DNA of 64,000 nt from Georgenia satyanarayanai (lineage in GTDB: Bacteria > Actinomycetota > Actinomycetes > Actinomycetales > Actinomycetaceae), in NCBI RefSeq assembly GCF_009193135.1, contig NZ_VUKC01000007.1, forward strand, positions 1 to 64,000, written 5' to 3'. The notes under the pieces are model-generated. The model saw nothing but the letters and a program-made list of their open reading frames with translations, did not search any database and had not been told where the DNA came from. Shown here one piece after another: positions 1-9,121 of the stretch (position 1 is its first letter; every line of letters starts with the position of its first letter). Position numbers and translations under genes: made by a program.

Positions 1-195
1 GAGCCGACTTACCGGCGAGAGCCGACTTATCGGCGAGAGCCGACTTACCGGCGCCGCGTCGCCGTCGGTAAGTCGGCTGTCGGCGGGGTGGGGTGTGGGT
101 AAGTCGGCTGTCGGCGGGGTGGGTGTGGGTAAGTCGGCTGTCGGCGGGGAGGGTGGGGTGTGGGTACGTCGGCTGTCGGCGCGGGTGGGGTGTGG
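1..195. repeat. Tandem and inverted repeat patch
   Basis: Three 18-bp units beginning GAGCCGACTTA lie at 1-53. Four 30-35-bp units beginning GTAAGTCGGCT or GTACGTCGGCT start at 68, 99, 129 and 164. The core AGCCGACTTAC of the first set is the reverse complement of GTAAGTCGGCT in the second, so the two sets face each other around about 60 and can form a long hairpin. The patch lies just beyond the stop codon of the minus-strand kinase at 202 and may act as a terminator or be an expanding intergenic repeat. It is cut by the window edge. Confidence 0.75.
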
Positions 196-201
196 GCGGG
201 G

Positions 202-1113
202 CTACGCGAGCTCGGCGGCGGTGGGCGGGTTGGCGCCGGCCCGGGAGACCGTGACGGCGGCGACGGCGGCGGCCCGCTCGAGCACGGCCTGCAGCGTCGC
301 GGCGTCGACGGCGTGCAGGCGCTCGCGGCGGTCGGCGCCGACGAGGTCCGCCCGGACGAGGCCGTCGATGATGCCGCCCATGAACGAGTCGCCGGCACCC
401 ACGGTGTCGACGACGGTCGTCCGCGGCGCGGGGACGCTCACGGCCACGCCGTCGGCCGCGTAGGCGTCGGAGCCCTCACCGCCCTTCGTGACGACGACGA
501 CGGCGGGCCCCAGGGTCAGCCACGCGCGCGCGACGTCGGCGACGGGCTCGTCGGGCGCGAGCCACGCGACGTCCTCGTCGGAGACCTTGACGACGTCGGA
601 GCGGGCGACGAGCGCCTCGACCCGTTCCCGGGCCTCGGTGGCGGAGCCCATGATCGCGGGGCGGGCGTTGGGGTCGTAGGTGATCGTGGCCGTGCCGGCG
701 ACGGCGTCGAGCAGGCGGGCGGTGCGCGCGGCGGCGGGCTCGAGGACGGCACTGATGGAGCCGGTGTGGACGAGGCGCGGGGAGCGCCCGTCGAGGTCCG
801 GCAGGTCGCAGGTGATGTCGAACTCGTAGTCGGCCGCGCCGGTCGCGTCGAGGCGGGCGAGCGCCGTCGAGGTGCGCTCGGCGCCGTCGGACCCGGGGAC
901 GACGCCGACGCCGTCGCGCTCGAGGTGGGCGCGCACCCGGTCCCCGCGCTCGTCACGCCCGAACCAGGTGGCGAGCTCGACGTCGTGACCCAACCGCGCC
1001 AGGCCGACGGCGACGTTGGCCGGGCTCCCGCCGACGTGCTCCACGGGCTCCGCACCGGCGCGGTCGACGATGTCGATGAGGCTCTCGCCGAGGACGAGCA
1101 GCGGGGCGCTCAC
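202..1113 (-). CDS. PfkB-family carbohydrate kinase (fructokinase-like)
   Basis: A 303-residue ATP-dependent sugar kinase of the ribokinase/PfkB family, probably cytoplasmic and acting on fructose or a related sugar. The N-terminal signature [15 protein letters not shown] is at about residues 28-42. The C-terminal signature [12 protein letters not shown], which supplies the catalytic Asp and anion hole, is near residue 250. The GTG start at 1113 overlaps the xseB stop (GTGA), giving translational coupling, and the protein then begins with the expected family N-terminus ([13 protein letters not shown]). An in-frame extension to 1212 exists but would lie inside xseB and is not credible. Substrate cannot be fixed from sequence; fructose is the usual assignment for this subgroup. 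Confidence 0.88.
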   Translation of the reverse strand: MSAPLLVLGESLIDIVDRAGAEPVEHVGGSPANVAVGLARLGHDVELATWFGRDERGDRVRAHLERDGVGVVPGSDGAERTSTALARLDATGAADYEFDITCDLPDLDGRSPRLVHTGSISAVLEPAAARTARLLDAVAGTATITYDPNARPAIMGSATEARERVEALVARSDVVKVSDEDVAWLAPDEPVADVARAWLTLGPAVVVVTKGGEGSDAYAADGVAVSVPAPRTTVVDTVGAGDSFMGGIIDGLVRADLVGADRRERLHAVDAATLQAVLERAAAVAAVTVSRAGANPPTAAELA

Positions 1114-1325
1114 TTCTCCTCCTCCGTCGCCTGCTGCGCCTTGGCCAGGCGCTCCCGGGCGCCGTCGAGCCACTGCTGGCAGCGGGCGGCGAGCGCCTCC
1201 CCGCGCTCCCACAGGCGCATCGACTCCTCGAGGGTGGCCGCACCCGTCTCGAGGCGCCGGACGACGTCCTGCAGCTCCTCGCGGGCCTGCTCGTAGCTCA
1301 GTGACTCGACGTCAGGGGTGCTCAT
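1110..1325 (-). CDS. xseB: Exodeoxyribonuclease VII small subunit
   Basis: A 71-residue XseB. The small subunit binds XseA to form the ssDNA-degrading exonuclease VII. The family pattern is clear: [20 protein letters not shown] followed by [29 protein letters not shown], predicted as two amphipathic helices. Length is typical (70-85 aa). It is the first gene before the PfkB kinase, with a 4-nt overlap. It is unusual that xseA is not its direct neighbour: a plus-strand adhE (1478-4168) lies between xseB and xseA, although both xse genes keep the same minus orientation. Confidence 0.93.
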   Translation of the reverse strand: MSTPDVESLSYEQAREELQDVVRRLETGAATLEESMRLWERGEALAARCQQWLDGARERLAKAQQATEEEK

Positions 1326-1477
1326 GCGTCCAAGTCTGGCAGAGCCGCGGCAACGCCCCGGGCGCGCGTCGCGCGTCGGGACCTTGGCCTCTAGGACGGG
1401 CCGCGTGCCCTCCCTAGCGTGGGAGATGGGTCGACGGGGACCCGGTCAGCACACAAGTCCGAGACACGGAGCCCACG

Positions 1478-4168
1478 GTGAGCATCGACACGACCCCCGC
1501 AGCACAGTCCGACACGGGCGCCTCGCCGCGCCCGCAGATCGACCGGCTCGTCGCCCGCGCGGCGCAGGCGGCGTCCGCCTACGAGTCCCTCACCCAGGAG
1601 GACGTCGACCGCATCGTCAAGAAGGCGTCGGTCGCCGCCCTCAACCAGCACGGGGTCCTCGCGCGCCTCGCGGTGACGGAGACCGGCCGCGGCGTCTTCG
1701 AGGATAAGGCGGTGAAGAACATCTTCGCCTGCGAGCACGTGACGAACTCGCTGTCGGGCATGCGGACGGTCGGTGTGGTGAACCGCGACGAGCTCGACGG
1801 CATCGTCGAGATCGCCGAGCCCGTGGGGGTCGTCGCCGGGATCACCCCGGTGACCAACCCGACGTCGACGGCGATCTTCAAGTCGCTCATCACCCTCAAG
1901 ACCCGCAACCCCGTCATCTTCGCCTTCCACCCCGCCGCGCAGGAGTCGTCCGTCGCAGCCGCCCGGGTGGTGCGGGACGCCGCGGTGGCCGCCGGGGCCC
2001 CGGAGCACTGCATCCAGTGGGTGACCGAGCCGTCGGTCGAGGCCACCCGCGAGCTCATGCACCACCCGGGGGTCGCGATGATCCTCGCAACCGGAGGGAA
2101 CGCGATGGTCAAGGCCGCCTACTCGTGCGGGAAGCCCGCCCTCGGCGTCGGTGCGGGCAACGTCCCGGCGTGGATCGAGGCCAGTGCCAAGCTGCCCCGC
2201 GCGGTCAACGACATCGTCCTGTCCAAGGCCTTCGACAACGGCATGGTGTGCGCCTCGGAGCAGGCCGTCATCATCGACGACTCCGTCTACGACGCCGCGC
2301 TCGGCGAGTTTGCCCGGCTCCACGCCTACCGCGTCACCGCGGCCGAGAAGGCGATGCTCGAGCGCTTCATCTTCGGCGAGGAGGCGGGGGACGCGGCCTG
2401 CTCGGGCGCGCGGCTCAACGCGGCCGTCGTCGGTCGCAGCCCGCAGTGGATCGCCGAGCAGGCCGGCTTCACGGTGCCGGCCGACACCTCGATCATCCTC
2501 GTCGAGGTCACCGGCGTGGGGCCCCACGAGCCGCTCACCCGCGAGAAGCTGTGCCCCGTGCTCGCCGTGCTGCGCGCAGCTGACCGTGAGCACGGCATGG
2601 CGCTCGCCGAGCAGATGGTCGAGCTCGACGGCCTCGGCCACAGCGCCGCCGTCCACACCGAGGACCGGGCCACGGTCGAGGAGTTCGGCTCCCGCGTCAA
2701 GGCTGTCCGCGTCATCTGGAACTCCCCGGCGTCCCTCGGCGGCATCGGCAACATCTACAACTCCTTCCTGCCCTCCCTCACCCTCGGGTGCGGCAGCTAC
2801 GGCGCCAACTCCGTCTCGGGCAACGTCTCGGCGGCCAACCTCCTCAACATCAAGCGGATCGGCCGGCGGAACAACAACCTCCAGTGGTTCAAGGTGCCGG
2901 CGAAGACGTACTTCGAGGCCAACGCGATCAGGTACCTCGAGGACATGCCCGACGTCCACCGCGTCACGGTCGTCACCGACGCGACGATGACCCGCCTCGG
3001 CTTCGTCGACCGGGTGCTCGACGTCCTGGGCCGCCGGCCCGGGAAGGTGGCCCTCCAGATCATCGACGACGTCGAGCCCGAGCCGTCCATCACCACCGTC
3101 GAGCAGGGCGCGAGCGCGATGCGGGAGTTCCGGCCAGACACGATCATCGCGCTCGGCGGTGGCTCACCCATGGACGCCGCCAAGGTCATGTGGCTGCAGT
3201 ACGAGCACCCCGACGTCGTCTTCACCGACATCCGGGAGAAGTTCTTCGACGTCCGCAAGCGGGCCTTCAAGTTCCCGGCCCTCGGGGAGAAGGCCAAGCT
3301 CGTGTGCATCCCGACGACGTCGGGCACCGGCGCGGAGGTCACCCCCTTCGCCGTCATCACCGATCCCGTGACGGGCGTGAAGTACCCGCTGGCCGACTAC
3401 GCGCTCACCCCGACCGTCGCGATCGTCGACCCGGCGCTCACCGGGCAGATGCCGGCGTCGCTCGCCGCCGACTCCGGCTTCGACGCCCTCACCCACGCGA
3501 CCGAGGCCTACGTGTCCGTCTACGCCAACGACTTCACCGACGGGATGGCGCTGCACGCCATCCGTCTCATCTTCGCCAACCTCGCCGAGTCCGTGAACGG
3601 CGGCCCGCGGGAGGCGGAGGCGCGGGAGAAGATGCACAACGCCGGCACGATCGCCGGGATGGCCTTCGGCAACGCGTTCCTCGGGATCGTCCACGCGATG
3701 GCCCACACGATCGGCTCGACGTTCGGCCTCGTCCACGGGCGGACCAACGCGACGCTGCTCCCGCACATCGTCCGCTACAACGGGACCGTCCCCACCAAGC
3801 TGACGAGCTGGCCGAAGTACGAGTCCTACGTGGCGCCCGAACGCTTCCGGGAGATCGCCGAGGCGCTCGGGCTGCCCGCCCGGACCGCCGAGGAGGGGGT
3901 GGAGTCCTACGCCCGGGCGGTGGAGGAGCTGCGGGCCGCGGTGGGGATCCCCGCGTCCTTCGCGGCGCAGGGCGTCGACGAGCGCACCTTCCTCGAGGGC
4001 CTGGACGACCTGGCGATGCGGTCCTATGAGGACCAGTGCGCCCCGGCCAACCCGCGGATGCCGATGCTCGAGGACATGAAGGACCTCATGGCGGCCGCCT
4101 ACCACGGCACGGCCTTCGCACAGGTCCGGGAGGAGCGGCTCGCGGCCGAGGGGCGGGCGCTCGCCTGA
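1478..4168 (+). CDS. adhE: Bifunctional acetaldehyde-CoA / alcohol dehydrogenase AdhE
   Basis: An 896-residue AdhE, which reduces acetyl-CoA to acetaldehyde and then to ethanol using NADH and normally forms helical spirosomes. The N-terminal aldehyde dehydrogenase half (about 25-455) has the active-site Cys258 in GMVCASEQ. The C-terminal iron-dependent alcohol dehydrogenase half (about 470-890) has the GGGSPMDAAK nucleotide motif, metal ligands D669 and H673 in DALTH, and two further histidines in HAMAHTIGSTFGLVHG. Full length matches the family. The GTG start at 1478 follows an ACGGAG-type ribosome site. It is divergent from xseB across 152 bp and ends 19 bp before the convergent xseA stop. 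Its presence implies mixed-acid or ethanol fermentation when oxygen is limiting. No clear Rex operator was seen upstream. Confidence 0.97.
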   Translation: MSIDTTPAAQSDTGASPRPQIDRLVARAAQAASAYESLTQEDVDRIVKKASVAALNQHGVLARLAVTETGRGVFEDKAVKNIFACEHVTNSLSGMRTVGVVNRDELDGIVEIAEPVGVVAGITPVTNPTSTAIFKSLITLKTRNPVIFAFHPAAQESSVAAARVVRDAAVAAGAPEHCIQWVTEPSVEATRELMHHPGVAMILATGGNAMVKAAYSCGKPALGVGAGNVPAWIEASAKLPRAVNDIVLSKAFDNGMVCASEQAVIIDDSVYDAALGEFARLHAYRVTAAEKAMLERFIFGEEAGDAACSGARLNAAVVGRSPQWIAEQAGFTVPADTSIILVEVTGVGPHEPLTREKLCPVLAVLRAADREHGMALAEQMVELDGLGHSAAVHTEDRATVEEFGSRVKAVRVIWNSPASLGGIGNIYNSFLPSLTLGCGSYGANSVSGNVSAANLLNIKRIGRRNNNLQWFKVPAKTYFEANAIRYLEDMPDVHRVTVVTDATMTRLGFVDRVLDVLGRRPGKVALQIIDDVEPEPSITTVEQGASAMREFRPDTIIALGGGSPMDAAKVMWLQYEHPDVVFTDIREKFFDVRKRAFKFPALGEKAKLVCIPTTSGTGAEVTPFAVITDPVTGVKYPLADYALTPTVAIVDPALTGQMPASLAADSGFDALTHATEAYVSVYANDFTDGMALHAIRLIFANLAESVNGGPREAEAREKMHNAGTIAGMAFGNAFLGIVHAMAHTIGSTFGLVHGRTNATLLPHIVRYNGTVPTKLTSWPKYESYVAPERFREIAEALGLPARTAEEGVESYARAVEELRAAVGIPASFAAQGVDERTFLEGLDDLAMRSYEDQCAPANPRMPMLEDMKDLMAAAYHGTAFAQVREERLAAEGRALA

Positions 4169-4187
4169 CGGCGGGCGGGTCGCCCGC

Positions 4188-5423
4188 TCAGGGCTGCGGG
4201 TGGCCCGCCCGCACCTCGAGCTCGAGGCGCCCGCCGGCGACCCGCGCGTCGAGCGTGTCACCCTCCGCGACCTCGGCGGGGTCGCGCACCACCGTGCCGT
4301 CGGGCGTGCGCAGCACCGCGTACCCACGTTCGAGCGTGGCGAGCGGGGACAGCGCCCGCAGGTGCCCCCGCAGGGACTCGACCGCCGCGGCGTTGCGCTC
4401 GAGGCACGCCGTCGTCGCCTGCCGCACGGACGCGGTGAGGCGGGCGACCTCCTCGGCGCGGACGGTGACCATCGTCGTCGGGTCGGCGAGGACCGGGCGG
4501 GAGCGGAGGGCGTCCAGCCGCACCTGCTCGCTGTGCACCCGTCCCGCCACCGAGGCGCGGAGCCGCTGGCAGGCGGCGAGCAGCCCGCGGCGCTCCTCGG
4601 CGACGTCGGGCACCACCCGCTTGGCGGCCGCCGTCGGCGTCGAGGCGCGGTAGTCGGCGACGAGGTCGAGCAGGGGCGTGTCCGTCTCGTGGCCGATCGC
4701 CGAGACGAGCGGGGTGCGGCAGGCCGCGGCGGCCCGCACGAGCTGCTCGTTGGAGAAGGGCAGGAGGTCCTCGACCGAGCCTCCCCCGCGGGCGACGACG
4801 ATGACCTCGACGGACGGGTCGGCGTCGAGCTCGGCGATCGCGCGGCTCACCTGCGCGACCGTGCCCGGCCCCTGGACGGCGACCTCCCGGATCTCGAAGC
4901 GCACCCCGGGCCACCGGGCCCGGGCGTTGACGACGACGTCGTGCTCCGCCTTGGACTCGCGCCCGCACACGAGACCCACGGTCCCGGGGAGGAAGGGCAG
5001 CGGGACCTTGCGCTCGTCGGCGAAGAGCCCCTCGGCCGCGAGCACGCCCTTGAGGTGCTCGATCCGCGCAAGCAGCTCGCCGAGCCCGACGGCGCGCACT
5101 TCCCTGGCGTGCAGGGAGAGGGACCCGTTCTTCTGGTAGAAGTCCGGCTTGGCGTGGACGACGACGCGCGAGCCCTCGGCCACCTCCGGCAGGTCACGGG
5201 CGAAGATCTTCACCGTCATGGACATGTCGACGTCCGCGTCACGCAGGGTGAGGAAGGCCATCCCCGCCCCGGGCCGGCGGTTGAGCTGGACGATCTGGCC
5301 CTCGACCCACACCGGGGACATCCGGGCGACGTACTCGGCGATCTTGGCCGACAGCAGCCGCAGCGGCCACGGCTGGTCCGGGGAGGTCTGCGCGGCCCGC
5401 TCGGGCAGCGGCGCGGCGCTCAC
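4188..5423 (-). CDS. xseA: Exodeoxyribonuclease VII large subunit
   Basis: A 411-residue XseA, the catalytic subunit of exonuclease VII. An OB-fold occupies about the first 120 residues (KIAEYVARMSPVWVEGQIVQ). The central catalytic domain carries the family motifs VARGGGSVEDLLPFSNEQL and SAIGHETDTPLLDLVADYRA followed by STPTAAA; the C-terminal helices run into a compact beta end. The GTG start at 5423 overlaps the stop of the upstream GNAT gene by 4 nt (GTGA), and the homologous region begins shortly after. A longer reading to 5783 would overlap the GNAT gene and is rejected. It is convergent with adhE. Together with xseB at 1110-1325 it forms one enzyme even though the genes are split. Confidence 0.95.
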   Translation of the reverse strand: MSAAPLPERAAQTSPDQPWPLRLLSAKIAEYVARMSPVWVEGQIVQLNRRPGAGMAFLTLRDADVDMSMTVKIFARDLPEVAEGSRVVVHAKPDFYQKNGSLSLHAREVRAVGLGELLARIEHLKGVLAAEGLFADERKVPLPFLPGTVGLVCGRESKAEHDVVVNARARWPGVRFEIREVAVQGPGTVAQVSRAIAELDADPSVEVIVVARGGGSVEDLLPFSNEQLVRAAAACRTPLVSAIGHETDTPLLDLVADYRASTPTAAAKRVVPDVAEERRGLLAACQRLRASVAGRVHSEQVRLDALRSRPVLADPTTMVTVRAEEVARLTASVRQATTACLERNAAAVESLRGHLRALSPLATLERGYAVLRTPDGTVVRDPAEVAEGDTLDARVAGGRLELEVRAGHPQP

Positions 5424-6049
5424 GAGGCCACCGCCGGAGCCAGTCGGCGCGCCATGACGAGGCTGTCGGGACGCTCCTCGACCACCGCGAAGCCGAGCCG
5501 GTCGTAGAACGCGACCGCGCCGGCGTTGGCGCGCGCGACCTGCAGGTGGACGCCCGGCGCGCCGCGGTCCTCCAGCGCAGCGAAGAGCCGGGTGAGCAGC
5601 GCGCGGCCGGCACCGGCGCCGCGGGCCGGCTCGAGGAGGTCGACGTGGAGGTGCGCCGGGTGCTCGGCGAGCCAGGCGCCCTCGGTGTGCACGCCGTCGT
5701 CGATCATCCGCACGAGCCGGGCGTCCGCGCCGCCCGGCCGGGGCGGGTGGGCGCGGTAGTGCGCGCGCAACGGCGGCCACCACCGCTCGTCGCAGGCGGC
5801 CTCGAAGGCGGCGGTGTCCGCCGTCGCGACGACGTAGCCCAGCGGCCCGGAGCCGGCGGTGGCCCGCACGACGAGGGCCAGGCCCGGCTCGAGCTCGAGG
5901 TAGGGCCCGAGGTAGACGTGCCCGAGGAGCTCGCCGTCCTCGTGGTCCGGGCCGGCGTCAGCGCCGAGGTTCCCGGTGCGCAGGCACACCTCGTAGAGCG
6001 CGGCACGGTCGGCCGGCCGGTAGTCGTCGATGTACAGGTCGGGTCGCAT
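5420..6049 (-). CDS. GNAT-family N-acetyltransferase
   Basis: A 209-residue acetyltransferase of the GNAT superfamily. The acetyl-CoA binding motif A is LLEPARGAGAGRALLTRLFAAL at about 148-169, followed by HLQVARANAGAVAFYDRLGF, the usual motif-B strand and helix. The first half (YRPADRAALYEVCLRTG) resembles the acetyltransferase-like group that also occurs fused to O-GlcNAcase enzymes, but no glycosidase domain is present. The ATG at 6049 lies just upstream of xseA and the two genes overlap by 4 nt. Substrate unknown. It diverges from ispH across 58 bp. Confidence 0.85.
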   Translation of the reverse strand: MRPDLYIDDYRPADRAALYEVCLRTGNLGADAGPDHEDGELLGHVYLGPYLELEPGLALVVRATAGSGPLGYVVATADTAAFEAACDERWWPPLRAHYRAHPPRPGGADARLVRMIDDGVHTEGAWLAEHPAHLHVDLLEPARGAGAGRALLTRLFAALEDRGAPGVHLQVARANAGAVAFYDRLGFAVVEERPDSLVMARRLAPAVAS

Positions 6050-6107
6050 CGCTCACAGCATGACACCGGGGGCAGACGTTCCCGTCCCCGCAACGTAGCC
6101 TGTCGAT

Positions 6108-7241
6108 GTGACTACCGTGCCTTCTGACGCTTCCCTGGGCGCCCAGGCGCCGGACCGCCGCGAGGTCCAGTCCCTCGCCGGCGCGTCCGCCTTCCCCGAC
6201 GCCGTGCCCGCGCGCACGCCTGGAGCCGCCGCCGTTCCCGGCCGCCGCATCCTGCTCGCCGCGCCGCGCGGCTACTGCGCGGGCGTGGACCGCGCCGTCG
6301 ACGCCGTCGAGAAGGCGCTCGAGCACTACGGCGCACCCGTGTACGTGCGCAAGGAGATCGTCCACAACAAGTACGTCGTCGAGACCCTCACCTCGCGCGG
6401 CGCGATCTTCGTCGACGAGACCGACGAGGTGCCCGAGGGCGCCCGGGTCGTCTTCTCCGCCCACGGCGTCTCCCCGGCCGTCCACGCGGCGGCGGCGGCC
6501 CGCAACCTCTCGACGATCGACGCCACGTGCCCCCTCGTGACGAAGGTGCACAAGGAGGCCGTGCGCTTCGCCCGCGACGACATGGACATCCTCCTCATCG
6601 GCCACGACGGCCACGAGGAGGTCGAGGGCACCCAGGGCGAGGCCCCCGACCACATCCAGGTCGTCAACTCGCCGGACGAGGTCGACAAGGTCGTCGTGCG
6701 CGACCCCGAGAACGTCGTGTGGCTGTCGCAGACCACGCTGTCGGTCGACGAGACGATGGAGACCGTCCGCCGGCTGCGCGAGCGCTTCCCGGCCCTCCAG
6801 GACCCGCCGAGCGACGACATCTGCTACGCCACCCAGAACCGGCAGGTCGCCGTGAAGAAGATGGCGGCGGACTGCGACGTCGTCATCGTCGTCGGCTCGG
6901 CCAACTCCTCCAACTCCGTGCGGCTCGTCGAGGTGGCCCTCGAGGCGGGCGCGCGCTCCTCCTACCGGGTGGACCGCGCCCAGGAGATCGACGACGCGTG
7001 GTTCGAGGGGGCGACGACCGTCGGGCTCACCTCCGGTGCCTCGGTGCCCGAGATCCTCGTGCGCGACGTCATCACCCACCTCGGGCAGCTCGGCTACGGC
7101 GAGGTCGAGGAGGTGCGCACGGCGACGGAGGACATCATCTTCTCCCTGCCGAAGAACCTGCGCGCGGACCTCAAGGCGACCGGCAGCGAGCCGGACCGCC
7201 CGCGGCGCGGTGGGCGCCGGTCCCTGCCCGTCCAGCTCTGA
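6108..7241 (+). CDS. ispH: 4-hydroxy-3-methylbut-2-enyl diphosphate reductase
   Basis: A 377-residue IspH (LytB), the last enzyme of the MEP pathway, converting HMBPP to IPP and DMAPP with an oxygen-sensitive iron-sulfur cluster. The three cluster cysteines are visible: C57 in [13 protein letters not shown]141 in [14 protein letters not shown] and C239 in [11 protein letters not shown]. The substrate loop [10 protein letters not shown] is also present. The GTG at 6108 gives about 45 low-complexity residues before the conserved domain ([14 protein letters not shown]), longer than most homologues, so a later start is possible. The C-terminal tail after FSLPKNLR is basic and disordered. A normal core gene. 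Confidence 0.96.
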   Translation: MTTVPSDASLGAQAPDRREVQSLAGASAFPDAVPARTPGAAAVPGRRILLAAPRGYCAGVDRAVDAVEKALEHYGAPVYVRKEIVHNKYVVETLTSRGAIFVDETDEVPEGARVVFSAHGVSPAVHAAAAARNLSTIDATCPLVTKVHKEAVRFARDDMDILLIGHDGHEEVEGTQGEAPDHIQVVNSPDEVDKVVVRDPENVVWLSQTTLSVDETMETVRRLRERFPALQDPPSDDICYATQNRQVAVKKMAADCDVVIVVGSANSSNSVRLVEVALEAGARSSYRVDRAQEIDDAWFEGATTVGLTSGASVPEILVRDVITHLGQLGYGEVEEVRTATEDIIFSLPKNLRADLKATGSEPDRPRRGGRRSLPVQL

Positions 7242-7258
7242 CGGGACCCTCGCCGCGC

Positions 7259-7283
7259 GAGGTTACGCGACCGTAGGTTACGT
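7259..7283 (+). promoter_or_regulatory. Direct repeat upstream of acyl-CoA ligase
   Basis: The octamer AGGTTACG occurs at 7260-7267 and 7275-7282, 15 bp apart, about 50 bp before the start of the acyl-CoA ligase gene. The position and spacing fit a binding site for a regulator of fatty-acid genes. This is inferred from position only. Confidence 0.35.
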
Positions 7284-7331
7284 TGGCGTCAGGGGGCTGG
7301 ACCGCAGCACCGCGCGAACGAAGTAGGACTC

Positions 7332-8987
7332 ATGCCCACAGTCGACCTCACCGTCCCCGAGATCACCGTCCCGGACCTCCTCGCCGACGCCGTCGAGCGG
7401 GTCCCGGACAACGTGGCCCTCGACTTCCTCGGCGCGACGACGACGTACCGGGAGCTGGCCACGCAGGTCGACCGCGCCGCCGCGGTGCTCGCCGCGGCGG
7501 GGGTCCGGGCCGGGGACCGGGTCGCCCTCGTGCTGCCCAACTGTCCCCAGCACGTCGTCGCCTTCTACGCCGTGCTGCGGCTGGGGGCGGTCGTCGCGGA
7601 GCACAACCCGCTCGCCTCCCCGGGTGAGATCCGCGCCCAGCTCGACGCGCACGGCGCCCGCGTCGTCGTCGCCTGGGAGAAGTCCCTCGACAAGGTGTGC
7701 CCCGGGGCTGACCGGCAGGGCCGCACCGTGCTCGCCGTCGACCTCACCGCCGCGCTGCCGCGCCGCTCCCGCTTCCTCCTGCGCCTGCCCGTCCCCGCCG
7801 CCCGGGCGCAGCGAGCGGAGATGCGCGGCCCCGTCCCCGACGGCGTGCGCTCCTGGGAGCGCGAGCTGCGGCGCGCCGGCCCGCTGGCTCCCGGCACCCC
7901 AGGGCCCGGGCCGCTCGACACCGCCGTGCTCCTCCACACCGGCGGGACGACCGGGACGCCCAAGGCCGTTGTCCTCACCCACCGCAACCTCGTCGCCAAC
8001 GTCACCCAGAACGCGGCGTGGATCTCCGAGCTGCGCTACGGCAGCGAGGTGTTCTCCGCCGTCCTGCCCTTCTTCCACGCCTTCGGGATGACGCTCTCGC
8101 TCACGACCGCGGTGCGGCTCGGGGCCACCCAGCTCGTCTTCCCGCGCTTCGACCCCGACATGGTCCTCGCCGCGGTGCGCCGCCGGCCGGTCACTTTCTT
8201 CGGCGGGGTGCCGCCGATGTTCTCCCGGCTCGCCGAGACCGCCGAGGAGAAGGGCGTCGACCTCGGTGCCGTGCGCTTCGCGATCTCCGGCGCGATGTCC
8301 CTCGCTCCCGAGGTCGCCGCCCACTGGGAACGGGTCACCGGCGGCCTCATCATCGAGGGCTACGGCATGACCGAGACCTCGCCGGTCGCGCTCGGTAACC
8401 CGCTGAGCCCGGAACGGCGTCCGGGCGCCCTCGGGCTGCCCTTCCCCGGCACGGAGATCCGCGTCGTGGACCCGGAGGAGCCGGAGGTCGAGGTCCCCAC
8501 CGGCGAGGTCGGCGAGCTCCTCATCCGCGGGCCGCAGGTCTTCGCCGGCTACTGGGCCAACCCCGAGGCCACCGCCGAGGTCATGCTCGACGGCGGGTGG
8601 CTGCGCACCGGCGACCTCGTCCGGCGCGGCGCGGACGGCTTCGTCACGCTCGCCGACCGCCGCAAGGAGCTCATCATCACCGGCGGCTTCAACGTCTACC
8701 CCTCCCAGGTGGAGGACGCGGTCCGCTCGATGCCGGGCGTGCGGGACGTCGCCGTCGTCGGCGTGCCCGACGGCCCGCGCGGCGAGCGTGTGGTCGCCGC
8801 TCTCGTCCTCGAGCCCGGTGCGAGCGTCGACCTCGCCGCGGTGCGTCGCTGGGCCGAGGACCGGATCTCCGCCTACGCCATGCCGCGCGCGGTCACGGTC
8901 CTGGAGGACCTGCCGCGCTCCCAGCTGGGCAAGGTGCTGCGCCGGGTGGTGCGCGAGCAGCTGCTCGGTTCCCGCCAGCCGTCCTGA
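7332..8987 (+). CDS. Long-chain fatty-acid-CoA ligase (AMP-forming)
   Basis: A 551-residue adenylate-forming ligase that activates a carboxylic acid, most likely a long-chain fatty acid, to its CoA thioester through an acyl-AMP. Motifs in order: the P-loop LLHTGGTTGTPKAVVLTHRN at about 198-217, GYGMTETSP at about 344-352, GGWLRTGDLVRRGADGFVTL with ADRRKELIITGGFNVYP at about 418-456, and the C-terminal catalytic lysine in PRSQLGKVLRR. Length is standard. The ATG at 7332 is preceded by AAGTAGGACTC. It stands alone, 90 bp after ispH and convergent with rmuC. The exact acyl chain specificity cannot be read from the sequence. Confidence 0.9.
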   Translation: MPTVDLTVPEITVPDLLADAVERVPDNVALDFLGATTTYRELATQVDRAAAVLAAAGVRAGDRVALVLPNCPQHVVAFYAVLRLGAVVAEHNPLASPGEIRAQLDAHGARVVVAWEKSLDKVCPGADRQGRTVLAVDLTAALPRRSRFLLRLPVPAARAQRAEMRGPVPDGVRSWERELRRAGPLAPGTPGPGPLDTAVLLHTGGTTGTPKAVVLTHRNLVANVTQNAAWISELRYGSEVFSAVLPFFHAFGMTLSLTTAVRLGATQLVFPRFDPDMVLAAVRRRPVTFFGGVPPMFSRLAETAEEKGVDLGAVRFAISGAMSLAPEVAAHWERVTGGLIIEGYGMTETSPVALGNPLSPERRPGALGLPFPGTEIRVVDPEEPEVEVPTGEVGELLIRGPQVFAGYWANPEATAEVMLDGGWLRTGDLVRRGADGFVTLADRRKELIITGGFNVYPSQVEDAVRSMPGVRDVAVVGVPDGPRGERVVAALVLEPGASVDLAAVRRWAEDRISAYAMPRAVTVLEDLPRSQLGKVLRRVVREQLLGSRQPS

Positions 8988-9121
8988 CGGCGAAGGCCTT
9001 CCCAACCGGGGCCGCCGGGCACGTCGCGCGACGGACATGACCCGCGTCACGTGCTCACGACGACCGCCCCGGGGGCACTCGATGGCCAGGACCCGCGCGC
9101 CACGGAGCCGTGACGGCGCCC

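Noticed and set aside
1-195. CRISPR array
   Set aside because: Unit length and spacing vary and the sequence between cores is itself repeated, so there are no unique spacers and no cas genes.
1326-1477. Rex operator before adhE
   Set aside because: No TTGTGA-type inverted repeat is present in the 152-bp divergent region.
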